From Strigamia acuminata (Eukaryota; Arthropoda; Chilopoda; Geophilomorpha; Linotaeniidae): 64,000 nucleotides of DNA. Numbering within the stretch: position 1 is the stretch's first letter; each line of letters starts with the position of its first letter. This document shows, in pieces, positions 45,354-58,659 of the stretch. Below the pieces are notes generated by a model, which worked only from the letters and a program-made list of their open reading frames with translations, was not told the DNA's origin and did no database searches. The DNA lies in the NCBI GenBank assembly GCA_949358305.1, contig OX442315.1, positions 21,786,427-21,850,426 of the forward strand, written 5' to 3'. A program made the translations under genes and the position numbers.

Positions 45354-45423
45354 ATATTCTATAACCTTCTTCAAGGTTATTCCAAACAGATTAGAGAAAT
45401 TTTCATTTCTCTTCCTACGACCT
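45354..45423 (-). repeat. Right terminal inverted repeat of the TTAA element
   Basis: Inverted copy of the left end; both internal hairpins are kept despite substitutions. Confidence 0.7.
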
Positions 45424-45429
45424 TTAAAG

Positions 45430-48400
45430 TAAAATAAGTCGCGGTTCCACGCTCGTGCAGCTGCCGTTTCATAAACCACTCGACCTCCCACACATTCCTA
45501 TACACCACTAGCCTCTTGGCAACGGTTCGAATATAAATCACAAGCAAATTCAATCTTGTAGCAAAACCATCACCTTTTCCCACCCTGTTTCTATAGTATG
45601 CAATGCTTTTTCTTTCCACATCGTCATCCCCCGAGGTTGGTGGCGCCAAATTGAGTAGGCCGAACTCAGGAGACATAAAAAGTGCAGCAAATGGATCTCG
45701 CAGTCGCATCTTCTCGCCACGTGCGGTTTGCCATCCTCCGCCCGTTCAAGGCGTTTCCTCACTTTCTTTTATTCTCAGATTGCAAAATTTGTGACGGATG
45801 GAAAAGGCAGTTTAAAATGTGCGAACGAATGACTTTACGGCATGCGAAACAAGAAAAGAGGAGCCAAAAGTAAATGGCAAGTGCCAAGCAGACGTGTTCG
45901 CTTGATTTCAACTGAAACAACTAAGTATCAATTCACATCGCCCAAAGTCGCAAAAAATGTAAAAACCAAGTAAAAAAAGAAAAAATGTCGATCGAAATTC
46001 ACATCAACGGAGTAAAAGAAGCAAAGCATCAGGAAAATCCTCAACCGTGATGAAGACAAATGGCTGCCGGTAGGGTGCTTCCAATAAGAGCGTCTTATCG
46101 GAGCCTCAACTTCATTCATCAAAGTTGGAGAGCGAGACAAATTTCGCTTGACTGAACTTTCCCCGCGCGACACCGCCCCTATCATAAGAAGGCAGACGAG
46201 GCACAAGAAAATCTTATTTGCATTAGCTACGAACATCTTTCGATACACCCTCTCTTGTCATGTGAAAACTAGTTGTAAACTAGAGATTTTGCCTTTCATC
46301 TCTTGTCACTTCTTCTTCCAATCGATGACATTCAATTAAAGCAACACTATTTGCCTTAAATAAAATTAATCTCTAATAACATAAATTTTAACTAATATTT
46401 TTTTCCTCGTCTGTCAATAAATTCCTTGCATCACTGCAGTGATGGAAACTTTTTTTTGCGACTTCATAATTCTTTCATTCATGCATTGTGGCTTTTAATG
46501 GAATAAATAGTTAGCGAAAATCGTTTCACTTCGATGCACTTCGCTTGGTTGATGATCTAAATAGAGGTATCAATAAGAAAAAATAAGTTCAGGATTTCCT
46601 CATAATACAATGCAACATGGTTGACGTTGTGGTCATTTCTAACGACTGTGGCAATTTAATGCAATTCCACAATACAAATTTCCAACTAAGATACCTGAGT
46701 GACCCAATCCACCCTGGACTTCTAGAATGAACTTGCTGAATGGCTGGAGGGCAAGAGCCACCGAAAAGCGCCTCCTGTTGCTCACCATCCAAACTTGCTT
46801 TCAGACAGAAAGCACAACACCTGACGCTTGGGATTATCTACTTTCGTCTCACCTCTTGCTAAGGTAAGCTTATAAACTCTGCTCGTTCTTTACGATCAGT
46901 TGGTGTGTGCCTAAGCCGAGCTTTCAGGCTAAAACTATTTGGCGGGAACGTGCAAAATACTATTTCGGTATTTTGAGTTAAAGTTAAGATGGACGTCTTA
47001 TGTCATGACCTACTTGAAGTTTAACCAGTTTTTAACCGAAACATCATTCCACTTTTTAGTGTAAAATTAAAATTGTAAAATTGAAGTTAACTCGAAAGTT
47101 TCTTACTTTGTTCTTTGGGCAGAAAAATCCCGAATCGTGAGATGTCAGTTCAGGAAATTATGTTTGATAAATTTACCCGGCAGTTGGGTTTTTGACCCAC
47201 AGGAAATTAAAAGAAAAAAAGATGGGGGAAGAGGGGAAAAGTGTATGTCCTTGAAATCTACAGGTGTAAAGAAACGTGAGGGATAAAATATACAATAGAA
47301 AAAGTTTACGAGAAGATTTTAAGTATTTTTATTACAAATGGTTTAAATTTCTTTAAGAATTGTATTAATGTTATTGAGTATTTTCAAGTAATCATCAAAA
47401 GATCTAAGCATCTGCAAAATGTGCCGCAATATTATAGGAAAGATCAAACCAATTTGTTTGAATTATTTTAACTGAAAGCATAAAAATACTTTTTATTTTT
47501 ATTTTTTTTTAAATTTTTACGTGTAAAATATTAAGGTTCTGTCAGAATTTTGCCATTTCGTGGCACTCGTGATTTATTCAGAGGCAAAACTATTCATGAC
47601 AATCTAAATGACCAATAACCCCACATAATTCGTGGTATTACTTGCAAGAATCTATTTCCTATGTAATACCATCAGCGGTGTGTGAATAATGAATGAATCT
47701 TCCTCCGAAACAAGGAATGAGATAAATGGACCTTGTGACATCACATTGACATGTGTTGTACCAAATCAAAGCTCGATTCTGTTATGCCATCACTAATTAC
47801 TAAATTGGCTTAGTAATATTTCGACCAGCTGCCATCATTGCTAACGATAACGACCTAAAACTGATGAGAAACTAATAAAAAGTCGATCAACTGCTTCATG
47901 GAATTTTTAGAAATTCGTTACAATCAATACTTAACAAACGTTTTTTAAAAAGTTTTTTAAAAATAAAAATGTTCAAGAACAGAGGAAACAATAGGCCATG
48001 GCCTCATTTAATGTAAGAATATTGTTTTTACTAAACAGATAGCAAAAAAGCTAAGTGATTGTGAATGTGAGATCTCATGCGTAGCGCTAAATCCAAACAA
48101 AATAAGCCACAAAAAATTAAAAGCAACCTAAAAAAAAATTCTATTACAATGCAAAATATTTTTTTGCTTTTAAGAGAACAGTAGGAAAAAAGCAATCAAA
48201 CGTGCTTTCAACTTTTTTTGCCCAGTAATTTCCCACGCAAATAAAAACTGTAAAATTGCAAAACATTACTATACAAAGAAAAAAAAATCCTTAAATGCTG
48301 ACTAGTATTAAAAACCACCCGCAACAGCTGTGAACTTCCTTAGAACCTATTATAATATGGTAGTATGTGAACCAGTACACGAAAATTGAAGGGCAATGTA

Positions 48401-51400
48401 TCAACAAACAACAATATCACCTCAAATCGTAAATGTCAGGTCACCAAAATCCCATTCTCAAGACAATAGAGTCGAAGGAGAACAAATACACTATTGAAGC
48501 AGGAAATACAAGTAAATAAATACAATATGACAAAAATAATCAATAATTAGTGACAAACTTGTCCTTATTTGTGTACGGAAGTAGTGTCAAATCCTCTTAG
48601 GTATGAGATTTCCTCGGATGAAAGCATCCAACCAAAAGTTATACCGGAAAATGATAAAACCCTGTTTCCTCTACAATGCAACAAACAGGTTTTACCATCC
48701 TAGCGTCTGCATTCCACCTAACCAATACATAACACTTTGTCTGTGATCGTGACACAGTTTGAACTATCTGCCAAGTATTTGATTATAACTTGTTTGACCT
48801 TTCAGAACCAGGAACCTGAAATGTTCTCAAAAAACCTGTTGAACTACTGGGAAGGAACTTCCTCTTAAAGCCACTTCTAAGTGTCTTTCACTAATTATAA
48901 TTATATCAGAAGGTTTTATCATCATTCGTGAAGTCATCCCATGCGTTTGTGTTTAGGAAAATAAATTAGACTTTATTTTATTTGCCATATGGTTTTTCTA
49001 AACTTCCTTTTAGTAATTAAAGTTGCAGCTCTTCCATTATTAATCGTTCTGAACTGTGAGTTGTGGGTGTTTGCCATTTGTCCTTGAGCAGTGGGAAAAT
49101 ATTATTAATTTTTCTATTCCGGCGTCAACAACTATTAATGTCAAAAAAAGGCTTTGAACTAAAAGAATTAGGATTGATTCAATTTAATCACTTACGATTT
49201 ATTAATTACGTACAGAACAATATACAATTACCATAAAAATTTCATTGACCGTCAATTTTAAATAAAAAAAATATAAACTGGTAGCGTATATTGTTTGCCA
49301 AATATTTTAATACCAAACTATCATCTTTCCACGGTTGAATGCTACATAAATTATGTACATATCACATTACAATTCTCCCTTATTGTTCAAAAACAAATCC
49401 TATTTAGCTTCGAAAAGAAATAATAATTGCAAAATTATTGTGATCCTGTTACAATATGCTGAAACTGACATAAAAATTGACAGTTTTTGCTCCGAATAAC
49501 TGCGGGTGAGTTCCTTTTCAGAATATAAACCGAATTAACAAAATAAAGACAAATTATTCCGTAATAAAAAACACAAACGGTTTTATTTGATAAATTACAC
49601 GTTCTGAACCTTTTACTGCTTGTAAATCAGCAGGGTTATGATGTATGAATGAGAGTCCACAATCAAGCAAATACCTTGCTAGACTACTCAGAAGATTCAG
49701 AAAATTCGGGTGTGTTCCCGGTTAATTGATGATTTGATTTGTGAAGGATGCCATATCAATTGGAGAGAATCTTCATAACAAAAGGAATATCCAGTCTGGT
49801 TTCGTCAAGGTGTGTCCATCAAACTTGTAGAAAAATGGTAAATCTGTTTTGTTTTGGCAGTAAAAAGTGCTCCGCATCTCACCCACATGATATTAAAAAA
49901 GAGGAAGTCAAAGCCCAAGGATTGTGTAGAACTTCACGCTTCTAACATCCATGCAGCTTTCTTTTTGGCACATTGCCAGTACCGTTTACGAAAAGCATAG
50001 TCGTCCTTCAAGGATGGCAACATAGCAAATGATTAAATTGGTGGATGATGTTATAAGTAGATGAATTTACTCGCGCCTCGAAGGTCGGATTAAGAAGTAA
50101 ATAGGTCCAAAAATTAAACGATTCTTTAAATATGAAACCACCTTGTAGGATCAGTGTAGATTAACGCAATTAAACTAAAAAGTTAAGGTCATAAAGACTC
50201 GTAAAGATCAGTTTAAATTTGCTAGACAGGCCTTTGGGGAAATGCGATGACAAGGCCGTGAACCGGCAGTCATGAGAAATTAATTAAAATTTGTGACCTA
50301 TAAATAGCGACCTAAAAAGTTTAATTAAAATTAAATTTCTAGATTCGAATCACCTGAAATTGACATCCAAAATTAGTTCTTACGAACAGTAATTACTAAT
50401 GTATGTACATTTTGTCCATAAATCGGTCGTCATAAATGTCGCACAATTTTATTATTTGAAGTACTTGATTTCTGTTTCAATTGTTATTTTGTTTGAGCTG
50501 CTGCTTGAGTACAAATACTTAAGTTGTAAAAGTTGATGCTTAGAAATAATGTTAAAAACGGAACAGCAATAAAAGTTTACAGCTTTGGAGCGTGAAAGTT
50601 TTAGAAATTTTTTATTTATTTTTTTTTTGGAATTAAAGCACTTATTTTTATTTTATTTTAAAAATAACCCAGCATAAAGAAACTCACCCACACGCACGCA
50701 CACAAAGGATTACACTCCGGCAAAAAGTACCGACCCAAATGCAGCAGCAGATCGCAAATTTGTTGACCTGAGTGCTGTCATTTGAGAAAATTGCAGCAGT
50801 TTCCCCGTATTAAATATTTAGAACAACAAACGATCCTTTTTCAGTTTACAGTCGATTTCTTTTTCATATGTGTTTTCGTGCTTTAAAAAAACCAAACAAA
50901 CAAAAACAAAAACAAACAAAAAAAAAACAATATTAAATTATTTAAATTTTTTTTTTGCTCGTGAATTTCCTCTAATATTACACAGGATTAACATAACCAT
51001 CAATTATCAAAGCTCAACCGTATCGCATCGTACTAATTTATGCATGCGAGTGAGTTTCTGTTTATTTCATTTGCCCGCAAAAAGCCTGGATGAAATGAGC
51101 GTGACGATATATATTTTTCTTCTCCTAATGCCACTTTATCAAGATAAAAATCGAGCTTAAATCTTCAGCTTTTTCCCAAGGAAGGCATACACACACATTT
51201 AGTACCGTTTTATAGTCACGATACGTGTAATCTACCAAGTGGAAACTTTTGCAGCTTCCCATAAATAGAAGCAAGTTGAGAAATCTCCTTAATCTCTAAA
51301 TCTGTATTCCTTAATTTTAAGCCAGATGAAAACAGTCGTGCTTTTAAACCTCTTCTACATATTGATCAACATAAAAATAACAGCGAAATGGAAACGTTGG

Positions 51401-54400
51401 CAACACCGATTATCATAATTCACCAATCACACTCGCAAGCAGCAACAACTTCATTTCCATAGCAACCTCATTTAACACGAGTGGAGTATACAGTAAATAT
51501 TTCCTTTCCTTTCCTCTCCTTTCCTTTCCGTTCGGTTCATGCAACGCACAACCTAACGTTTCATTTGCTCCTTTTCCCCGTGGTCACTCCTGAGTAATCG
51601 ACGCCTCAGATGCTCTCCACACAGATTCGTCTCCATTGCCATAGCAACGGATGTCTACAATTTTTCTCTCTCCATGCCCTATCGCAAGAGCTTCTTATCA
51701 GACTGGCCAGAAGCAGAGTATACAGAGAGCCAAATAAAGGACCCTTGAGAATTTTACCAGGCCTCTTAGGGACGTATTATTCAGGTGAAAAGAAACTTCC
51801 ACCTGTCAAAGATTAGAAATTGGATCAATTGTCTAACGTACCATTACGGTAATAACCGAAATGACTGGCAATTTTCATGAAACCACATAAAAAAATGTCA
51901 AGGATAAGCTTATATATATATCATACGTAAAAAGCTTTTCGGAACAACATGTTTGTTGATGAATCCGCCATTTGCTCGCTGCTAAATTTACGCCAGCTTG
52001 TCAAATTAATTCAAGAGGTCATTAGTGTTAATGTACACCTCATCTAATGCACCGCTATCTTTCAGTTTGCACTACACCTATCAGCGTTGTAAAGGTTCAT
52101 TATAAAAGAATGCGGTTGTAATTAAGGAAAGAATGTAACAGTAAAATCAAATTAAAAATCTTTAATCTTTAATCGATAAACGCATATTGGACAGAAGTGG
52201 ACTATAATAGCTCGAGCACGCGAGAATGTTCCGAAAATTACTCGCATTCCGAAAGATTAAACTTATATTTTATGTAGTGTTAAAAGTGCGCACAACATCA
52301 GCATGGCTGGCTTCCTACTTTATCTTGGATTACAGAGGACTTTTGTCAGGACAGTAGTTTCGTTTTGTGAAAAAGAGTAAATGGATCTGCACTAGATCTC
52401 AACATCTTGCCAGTCCCTTTGCTTCTCGAGGTTCAATGAAGCGTGCTGTCCACTTTAGAGACACCGCCAACCCCCAGTTTCACACCCATACAGTCCATTA
52501 ACTGCACACGAACCTCTGCCATTTTCTCATCCGGAGGTTTAACAGATGACTTGACCCTTAAAAGAGGTTAAGACATTTCTATTCCGGCTATACTTATATC
52601 CGACGTGGTCGAACTCCACTATGCTACCTCCTAATATCCGAAACTTATATTTTATTTTTTATTCTGTTTTCTTTTTAATATAGCCTACTTTAGCTTTAAT
52701 CTAGGAAATCTTGATCTCGCTCTGGTTTATTTCATTATATTGCACCAAGGAAGGAAAAAAATAGAATCTTTTTTTTTATTTGCTCTACAAGTAATGTCCA
52801 CTTACTTCTTTTCTCAGTGGGTAAAGAAGCTAAAAATGTAGGTACAGATGGAGCCAGCACAAGTTATTGATTTTGTTTTTATCTTCAAGAGTTTTAAGAC
52901 GCTCTTTTTCAATTCGAGTCTTTACCTACTCAAATAGAATGCCCGAATTTTCAGCAGTAAACAACATGTAGTGAAATTTAAAATATGATATTATTACGTG
53001 TTGGAGTTCATATAAATCGTGCCTAATTGACCAAGTTGAATCTATTTTTCTCCCACTTTGGAAATATTTGTTTATGGTTTAATAAACAATTCCATAAATC
53101 AAAACGCAACATTGAGATAAATTAATAGACAGCTCTCTCTCACCAATCATATTCTTATCTACACCAACAGAAACAGCATGAATAATAAATTCACTTTTTC
53201 CCAAAACATTATACAAAATAAATTCCCCAAATTCCTTAATCAAAATTCCAAAATATAGTATCTCTTTCATTTGTTTTGTTTTCACTTTTAAAAAATACAT
53301 ATAAAGAAATAACAAGAAAAAAAAAATAAAAAAAAATGAAACTTGCAAAGAAGCCAATATCGTGAGGAGCTTTTGAAAACATACAAATAATAAATCAGAC
53401 AAGAGAAATAAAAGTCAGTAACCTCTTTCGACTTTTAAGTAGAAGCAAAGCCAAAAGACAGTCCACGGAAGTCAGAGGGGTGAAAAGCTCAAAATAAATT
53501 CTCTCCGTACTGTATATAATGATTACAAAACTCGCACTTGCCTAGGTCTCATGAACCGTGCTTTAATCTGAGTAAATACTCGTCGTTTTCCTTTTTCTGC
53601 CAGTAGGGTGACACTTATTCCTTCGACAGGAATAATGGCATTACATACAGTTGCAGTCCTACACACTTGCCCGTGAAACTGTGAAAGGAAACTTGATCGC
53701 GTTAGCTCACTGATGAAGTTTGAACCCACGGCACGCGCTCCGGTCTCGCCCTTCTCTGCTCACCTCTGCGTCAAGTATAAAGTCCGTTAAGAATGTTAAG
53801 ACTACTAAGACTGCAAACGGAATTAAAAGGGCAGAAACGAGCTCAAGTCGCTTTCTATTAACTTTACTTTTAAACTTTTAAAGCGGATAAATATACAGTT
53901 TACTCTGAATACTTTTTTTCCCCTTTTCTTTCTACATTTTATGTTACAATTAACATGCCAGAAAATGGAACGTTTTCATTTCAACACGTGATATTTTACA
54001 TTTTTAAACATAAAGGGGGCCTCTTTGCGGAAAACCACGGAAATGGTTGCATTATTTTTAATTTTAGCGTCATCTTCCTTAAACTTGTAGATTTCTTTTC
54101 TTGGCTTTTTAATTTAAGATGCTTTTGTTTATAATTTAAAGTATCAGTGGTAGCGGTTTTGGTAATTTTCAAAATAATTCCTTGGAGAGTTTGAACCGAG
54201 GTTGCAAATGCAGTCCAGCGTGCAGAAAAGGAACGATTAGATGCTCACTCCCCCACCCACATATAAACCACCACAAGGGAAAATTACAACTGAACACAAT
54301 TTGAGAGTATTAGGAGCTCACTTGCCTGCTTATCACTTCATTAGCTCCACTGGGAAACGAGGAACCACTCGCTGCAGCTCAAGATGCGCCGCTTCCATGG

Positions 54401-57400
54401 AAACGTGTCGCCCAATCTTTTGATCAGTAGCCATAATGAGACCAAGGGAGAATCACAATCGGTGCAGGTGTACCGTGAAAACATACAAATGTAATTAGAA
54501 AAAATAGTCTGGTAGCGAAATAGAAAGAAAAAGAAACAGAATCCAATCAACCGTCATTCCAGATTTCGTTTGATTTCCCTTTTCAAATTTATCGAAGCTT
54601 TTCAAATGATTTCAAACGGGAAGGGAAAAATAAATTTTTATCATTTTTTAAACCCTTTCAAGAAAAATAAACCTATTCTTCACTAAATGGCACTCAGAGA
54701 CGACTCTACACTGCACACATGATTTATGATGAAAATGTACTCACGTCTGGTTAAACTCGCACGTCGCAAAATGTTTGCCATCATTACAAAGCGCGATAAG
54801 AAACGCCGATTCCCGCCCCTTTTACTTAATAGCTCCCTACAGTGCGCTGTTCCTTTTTTTTTTCTTTCTTTTTTTTTGTTTAAAGAAAAAATACGTAATT
54901 ACTCCTTTCATTTCTAGATGCGATCGTCTATTTTTTTTTTTTTTTTTTTTTTTAAAGAAATATCGCATCCACAAAGCGCAACATAGAATTTTATCTCATA
55001 TTCGCATATTTTTCATTTCTCACGTTTTGGTCGGTGAATAACCTCATTTGCTGCCTACCAACTAGCTAATAAACGTGCATGTCTGCCGCACGTGTGTAGC
55101 ACCATATACAACGACCAGTAATGGCTGTTTTCGTTATTAGCACTAACTTGTCACCATTTAGCTGACATGGTCTGATTCAGCTGGTTTCGAGTTCGACCCT
55201 TCTCTTTTCCAGCTTTAAGCTTTTCTTCTGTTTAATTGCTTTTTAGAAATAGATTGAATTAGGCAAATTTCAGAATAAAACAATTTTGTCTTTGTCAAAA
55301 GGATATCAGATGTTTAAAAGAAATTATAAATTCCAATTAACTTTTATACAAAAAAAAAAAAAAAAAAAAAAATTAAATGAAAGTCGACTTTAAAGTAAGA
55401 TTCCTTAATAGAATCGAGGCATTGGGTGCAACTCATCCTTAACGCCAGCGTGGTAATGGCGAATCTGATAACGCTTGTCGCTCGCGCATCACCTATTGAA
55501 TCCATATCACCTCCAACTGAGCACGAGTTTCGCCCGGAATACGAAAATATTCTCCCTACCACTCTTCATTTCTCTCCTGACACCAATTTAGTTTTTCTAT
55601 TACTTTATTTCGCATTAATAACAAAAAAAAATTAAAAAAAAATTTTTTTTTCCTCTTTAAAACAAGCGACGAAATAATTAGTAATTTAAAATTACTAATT
55701 ATTCCGTTTCTGATATATCAAAATACATTTAAAAAAATTAAAAGTTCAAACGATGATTTTACAAATCCCTTCAGAATTAATTAAAAAATAATGATTAAAA
55801 AAAAAAATTTAAGCTCCTTGAAAATTAAAGTAGTTATTTTAATTTAAAAAAAAAAACTAAATTAAATTTGTGTAGTGACAGAAAGTAGATCCACTAAAAG
55901 CACCCCGTTTCATTTCTCGCCACGTACACTATTAAGATTTCTCTGAAACAACTTCTATAAAATTCGGTTTGTTTAAAAAGATAAGACACTGGTGGCATTT
56001 CCATGTTCCCATATGAGATTACATTTTCTTCTTCTTGATGCTATTAGAAGTTTCACAGATGACATTAAGCTGACAGGCGCGCTGTTGTGTGTACATAAAC
56101 TCATGACTAGAGGCTAATCCGGGACAAATGTCTACTTATTGAATGAGCACGTGGTTCTGCCTTAGTAAAAAAAAATTGAGGGCTTTTAGAAAGGGTTTTA
56201 TGTTCCATTATAAAACTATGAACCCATTCCCTTGACAACCATTAAGGATGACGCAAGAGAGACATCGTTTATATTTTTTAAACTGAACCGATCTGTTGCT
56301 GAGCGCACGTTTGCCTCAGCGATTACATCTGTCAGAGGATATTTCGCTAGGCGCGCACAAAGTCGAGGCTGAGATTAAATTTTCGAAGGGGCGGTGCACA
56401 ATGTAAATTTAATTTTCTTAAAGTTCGCCCCTCCCTGTAGACTTCACAAGTCAGCGAAATACCTAACTAGTGTCGTTTTATTTTTTGACAAGGACAGTAT
56501 AAAGTAAGGAGAAACGAAAATAAAAGAAATTCGATGCGAAACTTCAAATTGATTTTTTAAAGTACGCTACTTTTAGCTGTTTAACTCATTTCTTAAAGCA
56601 GTTTAACAAAATTCTAGAAAACTTGTTTACATACTCCCCCTTGAGCTTTGCTGCAGTACAAGTCAATTGGGCTGAAATTGCACTAAACTTTGGGCTACTC
56701 AATTTTTTTTTCCTTATAAATAAAAGCCTACGATATAATATTAGACATTTGTACAGTAGAAATTTTCATTAGCAGGTGCAATGACATTTAATTAAATACC
56801 GCAATAAATTGCGATTTCGATGACAGTTTGACGTAACTCCACCGACGTTATGCAATTTTCATGCAATAATGTTCTAAACAAAACAAAAGCTAAGTAACTT
56901 TAATATTTTATATTTAACGTGTACTGATTCTGCAAACCCTACGTCTTTAACATCGAGATTATAATTTAATAGTCTACCGCAGGTAAACTTAGTGACAGTA
57001 ATTACAAAACGTAAAGTGCTTGCATTATCCATTTGTCGATCACAACGGCATACCTGCTGTCACTCAACGATTAAGTAAGCCTCCATTGAGCACTGAGAAC
57101 AGAATCGGAGTGTTAATAATATTTTAAATATATTTATAAATCCCCATTTCACTCATATGTGCCTTTTAAATGTGCAAAAAATTAACATGACACTTTATGC
57201 CGAGTTAAAAATTTTCCTCGCTAATTAATTAAATTCAGTCACAATTGGAGCGTCACACATATAGTCACGACATTTTCGCCTTTTCTTAATGCAGTAATGG
57301 CAGCGAATCGTCCGCTTGGGAAATGTTATACATCCACCAACCCATCTTCTTGAAGCAATACAATGAGCTCGAAATCTAATCAACGTATCTTTTGCTCTTG

Positions 57401-58480
57401 TTATAAGTGTTTTCGTCTCAACGAGGAAAATGAAATTGTCTCCTGAATTTCAGTTCCACTCCTCTACCAGATGTCAGTGCTAAACCTACAATACCATGAA
57501 AGTCGGACGAAGCCTGCTTACCAATGCGCCTCAAAATGAGATAAAAATAAAGCTGGTGAGATGGGGAATGTTTTTCGCGAAAATAACAAACAATACTGCA
57601 ACTTTAATTAACAACACTTAGGGAAAAAAAGTCGTTACAAACACAGGAGTGGAAACAGATTAATTGCGTCGAATCAACACAAACACAAACTCTGACTGTG
57701 ACCGTATTTCCAAGTAGCAGGTTTTATTATACACAAAAGTTCATTACGCACGTGTATGAAGACCTCTCACAATCCAACCGGAATAAATTCCTGTGCGCAT
57801 GCTCAGCGCGTGCTGAAGAGTGAGGCATAAAATGAAGAGAGGAGGGAAAAGGAAACGAAGGCATGAAATGAGAGATCTTGTTCTTTCGCTTGAGAAACCA
57901 TAGCGAGGGAGTCTTCACAAGCGTCTACGTGATTAATAAAATAAGAGAAAAGAATCTGCGAGAAACCGACACACCAAATTTACCAATATTTATATGGTAA
58001 AATTGAATCAATGTTGTTTATCCTCGTTTATTGCATGTATTTATTTATATTTGAACATCCTGGTGCATATGGAAAAGGTTTGCAACTGGATGATCTCTGT
58101 TGTGTCGAGAACCTTATTAAAAATTTGTGTTCCAAGTTCCAATCATTCGCTTTGCCATTGTGTTGCCAACCATTCAACCAAACACCGACACGTCAATAAA
58201 AGTGAATTGAAGTGAATTTGACACTGCATATTTAATATTACAAATGACAATTCGTGCAATGCAAATGCTCATTTTTAAGCGTGAATAATGATCATTTGCT
58301 GATTACATTAAATTTGATTTAATTATTATCCATTTCTACGAATCGCAGCAAAATTTATTTCGCTCTTGATTCGCTCTGGAAAGCCGGTAAAATCGAGATT
58401 TACCATCAAAATAATGTTAATATCTTCAACTGTGTATCGATAAAAATTGTTCCCGCCTTCACACGTCACCAATCTACTGG
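45430..58480. other. Long gene-poor region
   Basis: Across 13 kb I find no exon chain or recognisable domain. GC-richer patches at about 45430-45860, 46030-46290, 46620-46920 and 53520-53790 give overlapping ORFs on both strands and may be regulatory. Around 46804-46862 a plus-strand TTTCAG acceptor and an AAG|GTAAGC donor bracket a 59-base possible micro-exon with no known partner. Low-complexity items are a CCTTT tract at 51501-51529, T23 at 54931-54953 and A23 at about 55350-55372. Confidence 0.45.
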
Positions 58481-58656
58481 AATAGCGCATGCGCGAAGAC
58501 TCCGCCCGCGCGTTCATCTGAGTCGCTCGTGGATCCGGCGCCCAGTCGCTGTGCAGAACGCTACCTAGACTGAACGTGATGGAATCGTGGTGACGAGCGA
58601 GCGAGAGGTGTGCAGCTGTGGATTACCCTTTCCAGCGCAATGGGTTCATCTGGTGC
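58450..58656 (+). other. Probable CpG-rich transcription start and first exon
   Basis: A compact GC- and CpG-rich island (gcgcatgcgcg, cgcccgcgcg, ggcgcccagtcg) appears abruptly in AT-rich DNA. It ends with ATG at 58640 (MGSSG) and a perfect splice donor GTAAGT at 58657 (phase 2). The Inr-like 'cccagtcgctg' is near 58540. A first coding exon of a gene whose further exons lie beyond 64 kb is the likely reading; MGSS could be an N-myristoylation start. No downstream exon was found in the window. Confidence 0.4.
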
Positions 58657-58659
58657 GTA

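Larger units (their letters stand above)
43508..45427. mobile_element. TTAA-flanked DNA transposon, 1.9 kb, with hairpin-rich TIRs
   Basis: TTAA at 43508-43511 and 45424-45427 flank a 1912-bp element. Its ends, AGGTCATAGGAAGAGAAAT... (43512-43580) and the inverted AGGTCGTAGGAAGAGAAAT... (45354-45423), match over about 70 bases at roughly 80%. TTAA duplication is known from piggyBac and Kolobok superfamilies; the AGG terminus is unlike the CCC of piggyBac. Inside lie subterminal arrays of AGCGAYGCT-type repeats in opposite orientation and a decayed FLYWCH-like ORF on the minus strand. No intact transposase is present. Confidence 0.7.

Noticed and set aside
45377-45709. 110-codon minus-strand ORF
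   Set aside because: Its 3' part lies in the transposon's terminal repeat and no domain or partner exon is seen; other frames are equally open in this GC-richer patch.
46589-46862. Exons on either strand near 46.6-46.9 kb
   Set aside because: A good plus-strand donor and possible acceptor exist, but the implied exon is 59 bases with no partners; the minus ORF has no supporting splice signals.
53523-53780. Minus-strand 68-codon ORF and plus-strand TATAAAG near 53775
   Set aside because: Signals conflict in strand and neither leads to a recognisable product.
54931-55372. Poly-T and poly-A tracts as retroposon tails
   Set aside because: No SINE or LINE body or target duplication was seen beside them.
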